From contig NC_092568.1 of NCBI RefSeq assembly GCF_037975245.1, forward strand, positions 1,240,001-1,304,000: a stretch of 64,000 bases of DNA, written 5' to 3'. The notes under the pieces are model-generated. The model searched no databases and was not told where the DNA came from. It saw only the letters and a list, made by a program, of their open reading frames with translations. Below, piece by piece: positions 1 through 12,139 of the stretch. Position 1 is the stretch's first letter. Each line of letters begins with the position of its first letter. The position numbers were made by a program, and so were the translations under genes. The stretch comes from Apostichopus japonicus (taxonomy: Eukaryota > Echinodermata > Holothuroidea > Aspidochirotida > Stichopodidae).

Positions 1-2970
1 TTCTTCACAATAACTTGGACAACTATCTACTCCCTAATCCATTACACACGATCTGTAATTTTACACCGAAATTAGACAAAAAAAATTACAAATTTAGAAC
101 AGCCAATCTCAAGAACTATAAAGCAATTGATTTAAAACTACTGTATCATGATCCAACTGGTATTGATTTTAGCAATATTCTAGGTCAATTTAGTGCTGCT
201 TTACTTATGATGAATATCCCAATTAATTAAACATTTCAAACTCTTCTCCATTGCTACTAGAACAGATCTCTCCCTGGTTTACTCCCTCCATAAGTTGATA
301 GCCTAGGTACAGTTCAGTCAAATAATACTGTACTAGACAGTATTTGATTAACAGTTACTAATACACAGCAAGTATTAGACCGTAACCGACTGGTAATTCC
401 CATGAAATGATGACTCAGAAACTTCATCGATGAGAGAGAGAAAATAATCAATTCCAGTCAAACTAATGAACGCGGCAACAGAGCAGTTTCTACTGTACTG
501 TACTCCCAAACAGTATTAAATTAACCCTAGCGGTAAATTGAGAATATTGCCACATGGTATGCTTCTAGACACATGGAGGTTATGCACAGTACTTTTTAAA
601 TGAGTCAAGGCCTTAGACTTTCACAAATTGGAAACAAAAACCACAGTGGTGTGAAATAGACAGTTCAGTGCAATGTAATGGTTTTATTTTTTACTTTTCT
701 TTTCTTTTATAAAGACAAGGATGTCTCCTATATTTATAACCAAAAAAACAATGTTGATATTGATTGTTGAAGAAGCAGAATTTACAATGCAATCAAGAAG
801 TGGTAAGAAAATTGACAAAGTTTTGATCAATGAGCATTGCACATGTAAATAAAATAATGACAATGGGAAAGAAAAAAAAACATTACTTAGTAGGAATGTA
901 GGATATTGGATAAGGTCTCTGTTTGTGTGGAACTACGGTTACATTTCGAGAAATGGTAGAAGGAAATTATACTTCTATGAATCAAACATATTGATGGATC
1001 AACCATCTAGATTAAAAACACTCCCAATGTGTAGTGGTGGCATGGTGCAGTACTTATCTTTAAGTTCATAGATGAAATTGTCAAGACATGGATCAGTGGA
1101 CTGGGCAACAAATGATTAGTGTCTGATCGGTTGCAATTCAATAGCCAATCAATGATTATTACTCTTGACACATAAATCTGCCCAAATTTGATTCAAAATG
1201 GCAATTCCAATAGTGTGCTAACCATACTACACTAGTCCCCTAATCCCTCCCTCGAGTCCACCCCCCCCCCTCCCAAACATGATGAAAAAGTAAACAAAGC
1301 CCAGTTCATTTTGAAAATTGAGTAATTGACACTTGAAGTTGATGAGAAGCTTTTCAGCATGTTTTTCCAAATATACAGTATTAGCTTGGTGCACGAAAAG
1401 AGCAAGGGTTTTTTTTCTTTTTTTTTTCTACTTTTTCAACTCCATCTGTTTTCTTTGTTTTCATTTGCAAGTTACATTGCTTCCCCCTTCTACTCACCTG
1501 TGTACAGTTCAAGTTGTTAACAACTTTTCACAGTAGAAATACTGTTGTATCCTGTAAATTGCATTCATCTCATCTTTGTATACCTTGGTGCCTTCAAGAT
1601 GGGCAAGACCCAATAAGGTACTGTACAGCATACAGTATATTGATTCTTTGACTTTGACCCCATAGACATTGGTTAAAACACCAGGGGTTCATGTTTCCAA
1701 CCTGCCATTGCTCTACTTGGCTGCAGTTTTGCTCTCCCCAATGTCTCATAGAATGGACGTTTCCAAACAAAGCACACATAAAGATGTTTAGGAAGCAGTC
1801 AACAATTTAACTATGAATGATGTGGTTGGTTATTATTGGGGGATGTTCAGGGATGTGCTCACGCCGGGCGGCAGTTCTGAATGCCTCCCAGCACAAACAG
1901 TATTTTGACCATTTCCGCCCGGCACTAGCTTTGATGATTAATTTAACAAATTTTACCAAATGTTATCAAGATATGGGTGAATACTTGGCACAGAAGTTAG
2001 CTCCAGCATTTGGATAAAGATAGCACCATTTGCCATCTAAGTATACTTCATTTGCAAAAGTTTTCCAAAGGGAAGGGATATACCCCAATCCGTTAGACCC
2101 CTCCCCCAAAACGTGGGTCGCACAAATCTGCCCCACACTTTTTGGGCACATCCCCTGATGTTATGTTGCATTTTCCTTGAATTTCTCCTCTTTTCTAACC
2201 AACGGAAAACACCTCTGAGAATGTGTAAAAAGGAATAATGGCAGATTTCCAGCAATGAAAGCTGTGTAGTGTGTACATATATGTATGGTCAGCAGTGTCT
2301 AATGTTATGTTTGAGAGTAGGGCCCATAGTTCTGTACAGTATATCGGTAATACGTGGACGGCAATACCATTGGTATGACTATGATTTCAATCCGACTAGA
2401 ATCGAATGTAGCGGTATTTCGGTACACCGAAGGACCGTATGTTCATTGGAATACACAGGTCTAATATGGTTGTAACATGGTTTTATACAACATACAATGC
2501 AATTCACAACAAACTCCCAGGTCTGAATTTATAGAAACGTACAATAACTGTAACTGACAGTACATGATCATTTATTATGTATCATGATATCATATGCTCA
2601 TGAATGATACTAAATTCATACAACTGTAATGTTCAATTTATTTTTTCATTTATTTTGGATCTTGCAAGATCAAGGCATGCCAATGATAGTAACTGTCCCC
2701 TGGAAATCAGTTTGCAACCTGCACTTTCTAGAAAAATGAATTCCAAATCTTGAACAGTTTGTAACATGATTGTACAGCGGTTATCGTAAAAGTGTAACAT
2801 ATTTGTCACAAGGCTGTAGACACAAATATCAAAATTGGAATATGTGTTGCTATTTAGTGTATGTCTTATGCTAGACTAGGTCTACTGTAAGTGTGAATGT
2901 AACCCCCAGCCACCCCACCCCCCTTATCATAATCTGATTTGTATTACATTGGAATTTCAAAAATACCTAC
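1..2970. other. Left-edge region, mostly intron 1 of the MRCK-type gene
   Basis: This stretch follows the splice donor of the MRCK first exon on the minus strand and should be intron. I found no kinase-domain exon here on the minus strand, so intron 1 probably runs past the window edge. A plus-strand reading frame is open from the edge to a stop at 228-230 (about 75 codons, ending near ALLMMNIPIN). I do not recognise it, and it may be chance. A C-run lies near 1261-1271 and a T-rich run near 1410-1430. Nothing else was supported. Confidence 0.5.
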
Positions 2971-3157
2971 CCCAGTTGATAAAGTCGTGGACAGATTTCT
3001 CTCGCCGTAAAGTAGAGTTGCAACACTCATCGAAAAGTACTAGTAGTATATCCAACAAAGATTCCATACTCGCCGCATCACCTCCACTCTCCTGTACACC
3101 ATTCAAGTATAGTTTTTCCAGCATCTTCTGCCGGGTCTCTACATCTATTCTAGACAT
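2971..3157 (-). CDS. CDC42BP: First coding exon of MRCK-type serine/threonine kinase (CDC42BP family)
   Basis: This is a single initial exon of 62 codons plus one base, starting with the ATG at 3157-3155. It ends at a GTAGGT donor (2970-2965) in phase 1. The translation carries ESLLDILLVLFDECCNSTLR followed by REKSVHDFINW. This matches the N-terminus of myotonic-dystrophy-kinase-related Cdc42-binding kinases (human MRCKalpha has ETLLDILICLYDECNNSPLR then REKNILEYLEW). Those kinases act downstream of Cdc42 and phosphorylate myosin light chain and its phosphatase to control actomyosin. The segment here precedes the kinase domain and serves in dimerisation in the family. The ATP-binding and catalytic exons are not in the window; they should lie to the left. 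Which of the vertebrate paralogues it matches cannot be told from this exon. Confidence 0.9.
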
Positions 3158-4362
3158 TGCGACTTTTTATCTTTGTTACTCCTATTGAGAAAGATATATG
3201 TTGATAGCATCAACTGTGCACTTTAATTGCCTACTGGCTGCCAAGTTTGCCGGACTAAAGCCAGTCCTTTTGACCTATGCCTAGGCTAAGTAAGGTTGGC
3301 TTAGGCTATATAACTTGTAGCCTAGTATAAGTATAACCAATTGTCAAAGATTTGGTATGGACAAAGACTCTTCCATCATTCCAAAATGTCTGGGCTCAAA
3401 TGTGTTTAATTGAAATGTTGACCTTAAGTCACAAAATGGTCATCATGTCCTGCAACTGTACAAAGTTACCATTACCAAGTTTAATAATAATACACTTCAG
3501 ATAAATATAAATAGCCGGTAATAACATGTATGACGAGCCTAACTCAACTGTTAGGCTAATTGCAAACCTCCAGTCCAGGAGAATCACACTGCATTCTCGG
3601 TCTTCAACGAAATTTCCATTAAAAATCCAAAACAGCTTATTTCAAACGCATTATTCGGTTAAAATATAATCCGATTCATATTTGGTAATATTTCGCCACA
3701 CATTAATGTAATTCCAATCCAAGAAGAGAACAAAAGCTATAATTTCACAGTTGCAGTGGGCAAGTACTGCAGTGGTACTGGTTTCCTCAGTGTACTAGTA
3801 TAAGCTAGCTACGTCAAGAGCAGTGTATCACCGTGTTCATCATGTACGTTAGGATAATTAAGGGTGTTTTATATTGATTGTGTACAATTTCTCCAGCAGT
3901 AATGCTCAAGCTCCAAGTAGCTGTACAGCTAGTATGTACAAACTTGCATTAGGCTAGCTATCGCGACATTCACTTCTGCTGTGAAATATTTCTGGAGTGC
4001 GCCCCCTCATACCAATACTGTCGCCGTAAAAATTCAACTATAGAGAAGACCGAATAAAAGGTGTAATAGTATATACTCAAGTTTCAAGTTTATTGAAATC
4101 CAGTATAAATAAATGAAAGTACATATTTATAAATAGGATATGAAAAAAGTTAAGAGTTAAAATGATTAAAATAGCATGGAATATGTACAAATAATAAATC
4201 AAAAGTTAATGAAAGAATTAAAGTAAGTTTTGTGGAACACCACCCTGTATAAATATGGCATCCCTATAAACAAAATCATTTTTAAAATGTACAGTTCGAA
4301 ATTTTGGCGTGATTGTCCTATTCCTAAATTATCACGAGTCTGTTGAAGCAGTGACTTCAGCT

Positions 4363-4982
4363 CAGGGGCGGACTGGGTCTTAAAACCGCCCCGGGCATTT
4401 TTCACCTAGACCGGCCCATTTTTCATTGATATGTTATTTACATAGTGATCGCCGTCCTGGGAGAGGGGTCTAAGGGGAGTAGGTGTCCCCCTCCCCATTG
4501 AGATTTTTTTGGAAGTTAAGGAATGCCTAGATGCAAAGTAGTGCTATATTCCTCCATTTTTTAGGTTACAATAATCCTTTAAAAAAGACCCACAAATAAT
4601 TTTCCAGAAGCACGGTTTGATTAAACTGAGAAAAGTTAAAAACGTAAACAAAAATAGACAAAAGTATGTTGTAGACTGGATTTTATTTACTTTTCCAAGC
4701 ATTTTGTGACAACATGCTTGAAAAAAATGGAAAAAATCTAATAAAATCCATTAGCACGGACGGGTTGCCAATTGCACCTTCTTTTGTTACGAACTAACAG
4801 ACTAACTAACATGGTGATTTCATGAGCTGATTCCCACAGTTAAAAATATATTTCTACACAGCCCGTCTGTATTCTTTTAACTGCTGTGAAAATGGGATGT
4901 AATTTTTACCAGGCTCCCCAGTCCACCGGGCCACCGGTCCACCGGGCATTGCCCAAATGCCTGTGTGGCCAGTCGACCACTG
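4363..4982. mobile_element. hAT-like non-autonomous DNA transposon (MITE), 620 bp
   Basis: The left end reads CAGGGGCGGACTGG and the right end CCAGTCGACCACTG, which are imperfect terminal inverted repeats. The element is flanked by a perfect 8-bp direct repeat CTTCAGCT at 4355-4362 and 4983-4990, the target-site duplication expected for hAT elements. GC-rich subterminal blocks lie at both ends. The interior has no long open frame, so it would need a transposase supplied from elsewhere. The CAGGGGCGG start is typical of many animal hAT MITEs. Confidence 0.85.
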
Positions 4983-5199
4983 CTTCAGCTCGTTATGGAG
5001 TGGGTTTCTCTCGTCTCTATGAATTTTATGAGAAAGCCTTTTAAAACCTCTCATGGCTGCATTTTTGGGCACAGTAACGCAAGGTGGCTCTAATTCTTGC
5101 CTGATCCTTAACTTCTGAACTTAAAATATGGCACAGAAAAAGAAAAAGTATACAAATGATATAAAACAGTTCTTGAAACATGACGCGTAAACTAAGCTT

Positions 5200-5485
5200 A
5201 TTGTCTATACACAGCCCTAAATATATCGTCTGTTCAGTAAGGTCAACTTCGGCACCATGTATTACAGTTTTCCTCGCTTTGGCAGTGAGTAGGCCCTCAT
5301 GTTTAATATTACATTTTCAAAAAATCATCTCTTTAGATTTCTTTGGGTTCAGCATGTAAGTTCTTTTTATCACAGACAGTAACAACGTGAGATACCATAG
5401 ATTCATAATTACTTTGATCCACATTATGTGAGCATTTAGATAACTAACATTGCTGTGTCATCTGCATATTCAGTCATGACAGAAC
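5200..5485 (-). mobile_element. Degraded non-LTR retrotransposon (LINE) reverse-transcriptase fragment
   Basis: On the minus strand the sequence encodes EYADDTAML, the reverse-transcriptase active-site motif with its two aspartates. It is followed, after frame breaks, by MLNPKKSKEMIF and then EQTIYLGLCID. These match the spacing of the palm and thumb region of CR1/L2/Jockey-type LINEs (YADDT, then NPKKTKEM, then YLGV.ID). The piece has several frame interruptions and no intact open reading frame, so it is dead. The ends are approximate because the flanks decay into unrecognised sequence. Confidence 0.65.
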
Positions 5486-7397
5486 ATATAAGATTGCAAA
5501 TCTTATTTCCCTAACCTACATACATTATGTCCGAGAGTACTACTGAAAATCGTTATAAAGTTTCTTTGTAAAGTTTTTCCGCAAGTACATAAATAGGACT
5601 ACCAGGTTTATTAATTGAAGAAATATAAGTTTTCATAGCATTTCATGATTTTCATGCAAAAATGCTATTAAAAGAAATTTTAATGGACAATTTAACCAGT
5701 GAAAGGATTGTTATTTTGGTACTAGGAAGAACAAAATAGAAGGCATATTTTTAGGTTTAATTAAATTCTGTTATCATAATTAAGAGACGAGAGAAAGTAA
5801 GAACGTACGGTTTTCAGCTTCTTTCATATGTCTACGTGTGATTATAGTACGGAATAGTGTAGTTATATATACAAAGTGGTGGAAAGCGGTGAGGGAGGGG
5901 TGATAAAGGGGTGTTGGACACCAGTAGGAAAACGAGGCAATATATGAGCAATAATATCATTCCCAGGAATCGCCCAAATTTATGAAGACCGAAAAGCCTA
6001 TATTCACCATCATGATTAAGCAGAGACTAAGAACAAAATTTAATGCATGTCCCATAGTATTTACACTCTTGGTTTGTGGAACATGTATGTTATTTCAAGA
6101 AGTAGGAACGACACAAAGGTGTGATAAGAGAGGCATCTGAAATGCAAAAAAAATGATTGATCGTTGCATACGCTCCATGCATAAGAAGGTTAGCTAGGTT
6201 ATATGATACAATCAGACAATATATTTCATCATGGGATGTGACAGAACGAAAACCTTCAATTAATCTGACTGGACAGAATTTCCAGTTAAAAAACTTTCTC
6301 GCTTTGAACAATTTCCGCAAAATTGTTGAATTCAACTATGTTACATCAAACGGACGTGATTTGGACATGTAAAAAGCCTAGTCACACATTTTAAACTGAG
6401 AACACGGGTAATGTAACTGCTACACCGTCAGAACGATACCTAAGATTAGAGGGAAGTATACAAGAATTATATATTTGGAGTGTGCGTCACGAACGAATCA
6501 TGTTCAGTATATGAACGAGTTTGAACACGGATCTGCTCAACCACAGGGGTGCCATTTGATGCTAAACAGCGATATCAATGAACGAGAACAAAGCACCGAG
6601 TTCTATGTGTCAAGAATGATAGGCCTATATACATATCCACCAAGTGGGTTGAGAGCTAGATCAGGCTTACATATGTCACCGGCCCCAATTTTGCCATTAG
6701 TATGTTATGAAAATGAGAATACATTATTATGTATTATTATTATTATTATGGCATGTATTTTTCCCCAAGTCACATTTTCCCCACAAATTTAACCCTATAC
6801 CTCCATGTGAGTTGAGATAGCAATGCTTAAAAGAAGACATAGCGAAAAAAACATTCCCCATCGAAGTTACTGTCCGAATGTCGCTAAGCGAAGTTGCCTT
6901 ATTCTCATTTATAAGTTTCCTATGGTGACAATGCCATTTTTTGAGATTCGATGATCACTTTATCGCTGAGGGTTCGCCAAAGTTGATAATTTACTGAGGG
7001 AAGGGAAGAGGGGAAGGGGAAGATTTACCAGGACAGCCACTGTCACTTCACTTAGCACTAAGTATAGTATAGAGTTGACTAATGAAGAGTCCCGTGGAGG
7101 AAAAACAAGATTGTAGCTGTGTTCATCCTCTCTAAAATGTGTGAAAGTTTGTGGACACTTGAACAATAAACTCATAATATTTAAAGAAGAATGAATCATA
7201 CACGCTGGCATCACCTTCCCCTTCTCGACCCTAAAGGCGGCACAATATAAAAAACGTATGTCTTTATCGAACTGAAAACACTTTATTTAATAACATCGTA
7301 AAATGACACACAAAGCAACCATACAGTCGTATGCAAGCATATACCTCAATTCAATGTAAGCAAGGAGTTGCCTTATCATATATATATATAGTTTAAA

Positions 7398-7927
7398 CAA
7401 GGGTTTCCCTAACTTTATCACCCCCCCCCCCCCTCAACGAACCTCCTGTGGATGTCAGAGTTGTCTACGAACACCCAACTTTTCGAGACACAATCTGAGT
7501 CATTATTATGCTATAACTTTAATGAATGAATTTATGCTAACTTTGCTTTGTGTCGGGCAAAATTGAGGTCATCTGGAATTTCCAAAATAATAATAATTAC
7601 TTTGGCCAACCTTTCAGTTACTTTATCAGCTCTTAATCTTCACGACGTACTGTCATGCTCACACCAACTTCACCAAAGTCATGCGGCCTGTGTCTGTTTC
7701 ATAATTCAGTTATTTATCACATGCACGGTACGGTACCACTATGGCAACATATGGAACGCGAAAAGAGTTATAGGTACGACTTTTATACATTACTAAATTA
7801 TATGATATATCAGATTTTAGTTCAACAACAAGTACTCTAGTTTTGACTTTCAGAAACGTCTTACGAACCCCCTGGGATGGACTGACGCACCCCGTGGGGG
7901 TTCATGCACCCCAGTTAGGGAACCCCG
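7398..7927. mobile_element. hAT-like MITE, about 530 bp
   Basis: The left end reads CAAGGGTTTCCCTAAC. The right end, reverse-complemented, reads CGGGGTTCCCTAAC. The two form an inverted repeat with small differences. GTTTAAA lies just outside both ends (7391-7397 and 7928-7934), which suggests a target-site duplication of 7 to 8 bp. A C-run follows the left end and a matching GC-rich segment precedes the right end. No transposase frame is present. The exact first base is uncertain because the flanking GTTTAAAC is itself palindromic. Confidence 0.65.
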
Positions 7928-8884
7928 GTTTAAACGGTCGAAACACTGAATTTAACACACACACCAAAACACAAAACTTTTCCTTTTCTTGTGATCGATT
8001 CATAAAGAAGTATAGAAAGTAAAGGCAAATAAAATAAAACTGGAACACCAAACTGGCTGAATTGACAGCATAAAACATGAAATGGACACGTCGAAGGCCA
8101 GGATATCTGGCCACGCAAATTTACTTTTAGCATTGAATAGTCAAGTTCAGCTGCGAAAGGGGTGGGGGTCGTTGGGGGTAAAATTGTTCATGAATAGACT
8201 ATCCAAAACGAAAGAACAAAATGTTTCACAGTTTGAATTACGAACGTGGATTGATGAAGAATATTAAGCAATTTACACACATTTAACTTAATTTATGATA
8301 ACTAATTTTATCGTGAGACTAAAATAGTAGAACCGTTGAAATAAAATAATGGTGGATTGAAGGGGAGAGAAGATTTCCCCCAAGAAAATTAAACCCCACT
8401 TTTCTTTCAATGAGGAGGGAGGAGTGATTACTGATATAGATGTAAGATGGTCAGCTCTTACATAAAGTTTTCTTTTGTACCATAGTTTTACTTGTTTATT
8501 AGTACACTGTGCAGTGCTTACTGTACAGAGGTCTATACATTTGTACAGTATATTTGTATGTTGTCTTGTGGTAGTAAAAGGGGGATTAAGATTTCTCCTT
8601 CTGGGCTGCTAAGCAACTGTCTTTGTTCTTCCTGGGAATTAACCCTCACAGGAAATGGGGTGCGCACCTAACAACTGTAAGTCATTTTATTTAATTTTTA
8701 TTCTGGGCCCAGATCAGCTGTGATATATATTGTTTGTTATTCGTAATTATAATTTAATTTAATCCAATCCAGTTGAGTTTTCCATTTTTTATGCGTCTTG
8801 CTTTGTGTTTGGTCATCACACCAAACCCAGGGTTCTCTGATGAAGAAACAAGCAATTATTTTCAGCGGCTAACACCCTTACATA

Positions 8885-9190
8885 CGGTTTAGTTTAGTTT
8901 AATAGAAAAAAAAAAGGATCAGGAGGGACACTTAAGTCCCCATCAAGGACCCTATAGAGAGAGGGGAGAAAACTGAAGACACAAACACTCAGACCAGATT
9001 ACAATGCTTAAAGTGCTTCTCCAAAGCATTCTTAAAGCCATTGACACTACTTGCAAGTACAACTTTCTCAGGCAAACCGTTTCACTCATTCACAACCCTA
9101 TAGAAAAAAAGTTATGCCGAATATTAATCCTACTACCACTGAAACAGAAATTAGATGTTTGTTTTAAATTGAATTTTCTTTCTCATTCAG
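8885..9190 (-). mobile_element. LINE 3' end (CR1/L2/Jockey-like) with C-terminal coding remnant
   Basis: The minus strand encodes YRVVNE, then a stop codon in place of the usual tryptophan, then NGLPEKVVLASSVNGFKNAL. This is the standard C-terminus of CR1-like LINE proteins (RVVNEWNxLPxxVVxAxSVNxFKxxLD). After the protein stop comes a short 3' UTR with GTCCTTGATGGGGAC, then a T-rich run and a short TAAAC repeat near 8887, which probably is the element's 3' terminus. The copy is 5'-truncated and inactive. It touches the last coding exon of the TMEM87-like gene. Confidence 0.7.
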
Positions 9191-12031
9191 AAGAGGCAGG
9201 AAAGTTGTAAATCCAATTTGTTGCATCCTCGATGGGCGCAACATCAACATCAGGAACGCCACGAGAAGAAAGGTCAGGGAGAATTCAATTTCAGTGATGA
9301 TGTCACTAGCTGATTGCTGCAGAAAGATAGAAAAGAACAATATGACAAATGTCGTTAAAGTTCTCCATTGTAGAGGTTATTTTGCTATTACGTGGATAAT
9401 ATGAATGGCATGAGAAGAAGTGGGGGAGGGAAGGGGGAGAGGGGAGGGGGAGGGGGAGTGGGATGAAAAATGCAAAGAAGAGGAAGATGATAACGGCAGG
9501 AGCCTGGAGAGTGAATAGACGCAAGACAAAAGGAAACTCAACTGAGAATTGACAAGTCGCGTTTTTTATGCCAGTAACAAGTGTGTTCTGAATAATGAAT
9601 TTCAACAACAGATTGACTTTGACAAGCTGAAGCCATTGTAAACACGTTACCTGTGAACCACAAAGTAACTAAGTTATGTTACACCTATGTCAGATGTATC
9701 TTCCTTGCTTAAAATGTGATCTCGAGATTTCCCCGAAAACTATTCACTTTGTGACGAAAAGTAGGAGGTGAAAAAAGAATTAAGAAGAAGAAGAAGAAAA
9801 AGAAAATAAACATTAAAATTTGGTCAAGTATGGCTTATTTCTTTCGTTGGTTTTCGAAAACTCCAAGCACTTTTACACGCTATCATGTCATTGTAGACTT
9901 TGTTAAGTCGCCATCCCGATATTTATCAGCGCCAAAATCGTCTTTAGTAAGTCTACAGACTGGTCGTTTCTATTTTTATATCTCTATATTCGTCTTCCAT
10001 GTTACGCTTGCATGTCATACATTGGGATTTCGGTAGAAAGTTGTATTACTTACCCCGACGGTCTGGCACGTAATGAATTTGCTGAGGGAGAGAACCACCG
10101 CAGAAAAGACATAGATGCCGAGCAATTCCATAAAGTGTTGGAAGAAAAGTTGACGAGGCTGTTGACCTTTGACCTTTGACTTGACATGGAATAAATTAGT
10201 CACGATGTAATAGATACGGTCAAGGGATGATAAAGAGAACGTTTTACCGTTAAAAATGAAATCATAGATTGAACATTATTTTTAGTTTAGAAAGGAATGA
10301 AAATGATCAATTCTCGTCATTAAACTTATAATGCAACGGTGAATGGAGTACAAGTGTGTTCGTATGTGTGTGTCTTAATTGAGGAGCTGTTAGCGCAAGA
10401 TCACTAAGCAACATTAATTTCGAGATAAATGAAAAAGATGAGTTTCATAACAAAAGTTCTATGCCATGCATGGCCTCTACATGCTTTACCTAAAATTATC
10501 CTTAATTTTTTTTTTGGGGGGGGGGGGGGGCTCTTTTCCATTGTCTAATTTTTCCAAGTCAGTTTTCCATTATTCAATTTCTTATGAAATTTAACTTTTT
10601 TCTTGTCAGATTATCAGTTTCATATCATTTTATTGAACTACTGGCTGAGATGGAAACAAGTTATATCTATATGCATGATAAAAACAGTGTTTAGGGAAAA
10701 GGATATCCATGTTACCGATCCGATGAAGAAGAGCGGGTAACCGATCATTCGGATAATTGAGGTCGAGTAGCCCTGCGCAGGAGAAAAGGAGAAACCATTA
10801 CATATAGACTACTCGCTTTATACAGAGAGATGTCAAATACTCTCTTTCAAGCGGAAAAATGAGCATTGAAGAAGAAAGGGCAAAAAAAAGCAAGCTTTTT
10901 ATCCCATGAAAACTGCCTTTATCCTTTTCACTCGTGCAGCGTCCACAAGTTAAGGGCGAGGTTTGGGTATGGACGACAGTGCAAAAAGGAATTGGCGCTT
11001 ATCCACGGTACCCAACTGCAGGCTTTTTAAAACTTAATATTTGTAGATTATTTCTGTAAATAATTAATCGGTGTAGTACATTTTCGAGAGCTATACCTAT
11101 ATATGACCTATACTCTAACACCAAGAGCTTCATAAACGCATTTATGATTTTCCGTGGGTAAATTTTATTTGGCCCCAAATGCCCATTTTTAGTAACTATT
11201 TCTCTCTGTGTTTTTGACTCACACAAGTTGAAATGTGTAATGCATAGTCACCAATTAACCCAAAGGGCTCTATCTTGTCAAAATGCGTTCAATGTATCGA
11301 AACTCATTTATTATAAAATCTAATTAGACTGTAATTAAAAAAAATACAATATTTTTGAGACAATCATATTTGTTGTCATTTCTTCTTACGATTTCTAACT
11401 ATTGCCATTGTTGTCAGACCAATAACATGGGCTGTCGATCTTTTGTGGGGCTGCACTCAAAGAACAACAAGCTACAGAAAACATTTTTAGTACACAGATG
11501 ATTTTCTTGGTTCTGCTTTGGCGGTATTCTTAAATTCACAACTTCAGCGATACAAGCTGTTTTCTGTTGACAATTGAATTGCATGGTTTTGCCGAAACAA
11601 TGGTTCAATTACAATGTGATCAACTCACCAATTGCCAAAGACTGGTCACAGCCAAATCAAATCCAAAATAGCCGAGACATGAAACCATGGCAAAACACTG
11701 ATTCTTGTTCAGGGTCCACCCAGATCTATAAAGAAACAAAAAAAGAAAACAAGAATCAACAACAAAGAATCAACAATTGATTGAGATTGATATATTACGG
11801 GAACGAACATCTTGCAACATACGTTGCATGGCTTCTGACCACGCCATGCTATATTTACACATAACTGGAGACCAGTCAACATATAGTCCTATATAGATAA
11901 CAGATGAATAGTCACAACAGGGGCATAGTAACACTTTTTTTTTGTAGGGGTATGGGGTCCTCATCTCCCTCACCGAGTTACAGGTCATGCATAAGTATAT
12001 CTCATTAAGATTATATTATAACTTCCTAATA

Positions 12032-12099
<68 letters not shown>

Positions 12100-12100
12100 C

Positions 12101-12139
<39 letters not shown>

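Larger units (their letters stand above)
3158..9163. other. Intergenic region between MRCK-type and TMEM87-like genes
   Basis: Because MRCK reads to the left, its 5' UTR and promoter should lie just above 3157. The part near 3230-3320 has repeated TAGGCT-like words. The rest contains a hAT-like MITE (4363-4982), a LINE reverse-transcriptase remnant (about 5200-5485), a second hAT-like MITE (7398-7927) and a LINE 3' end (about 8885-9190). Open frames near 6090-6370, 6475-6792 and 7548-7840 look like chance: they show no recognised domain and no convincing splice context. Confidence 0.45.
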
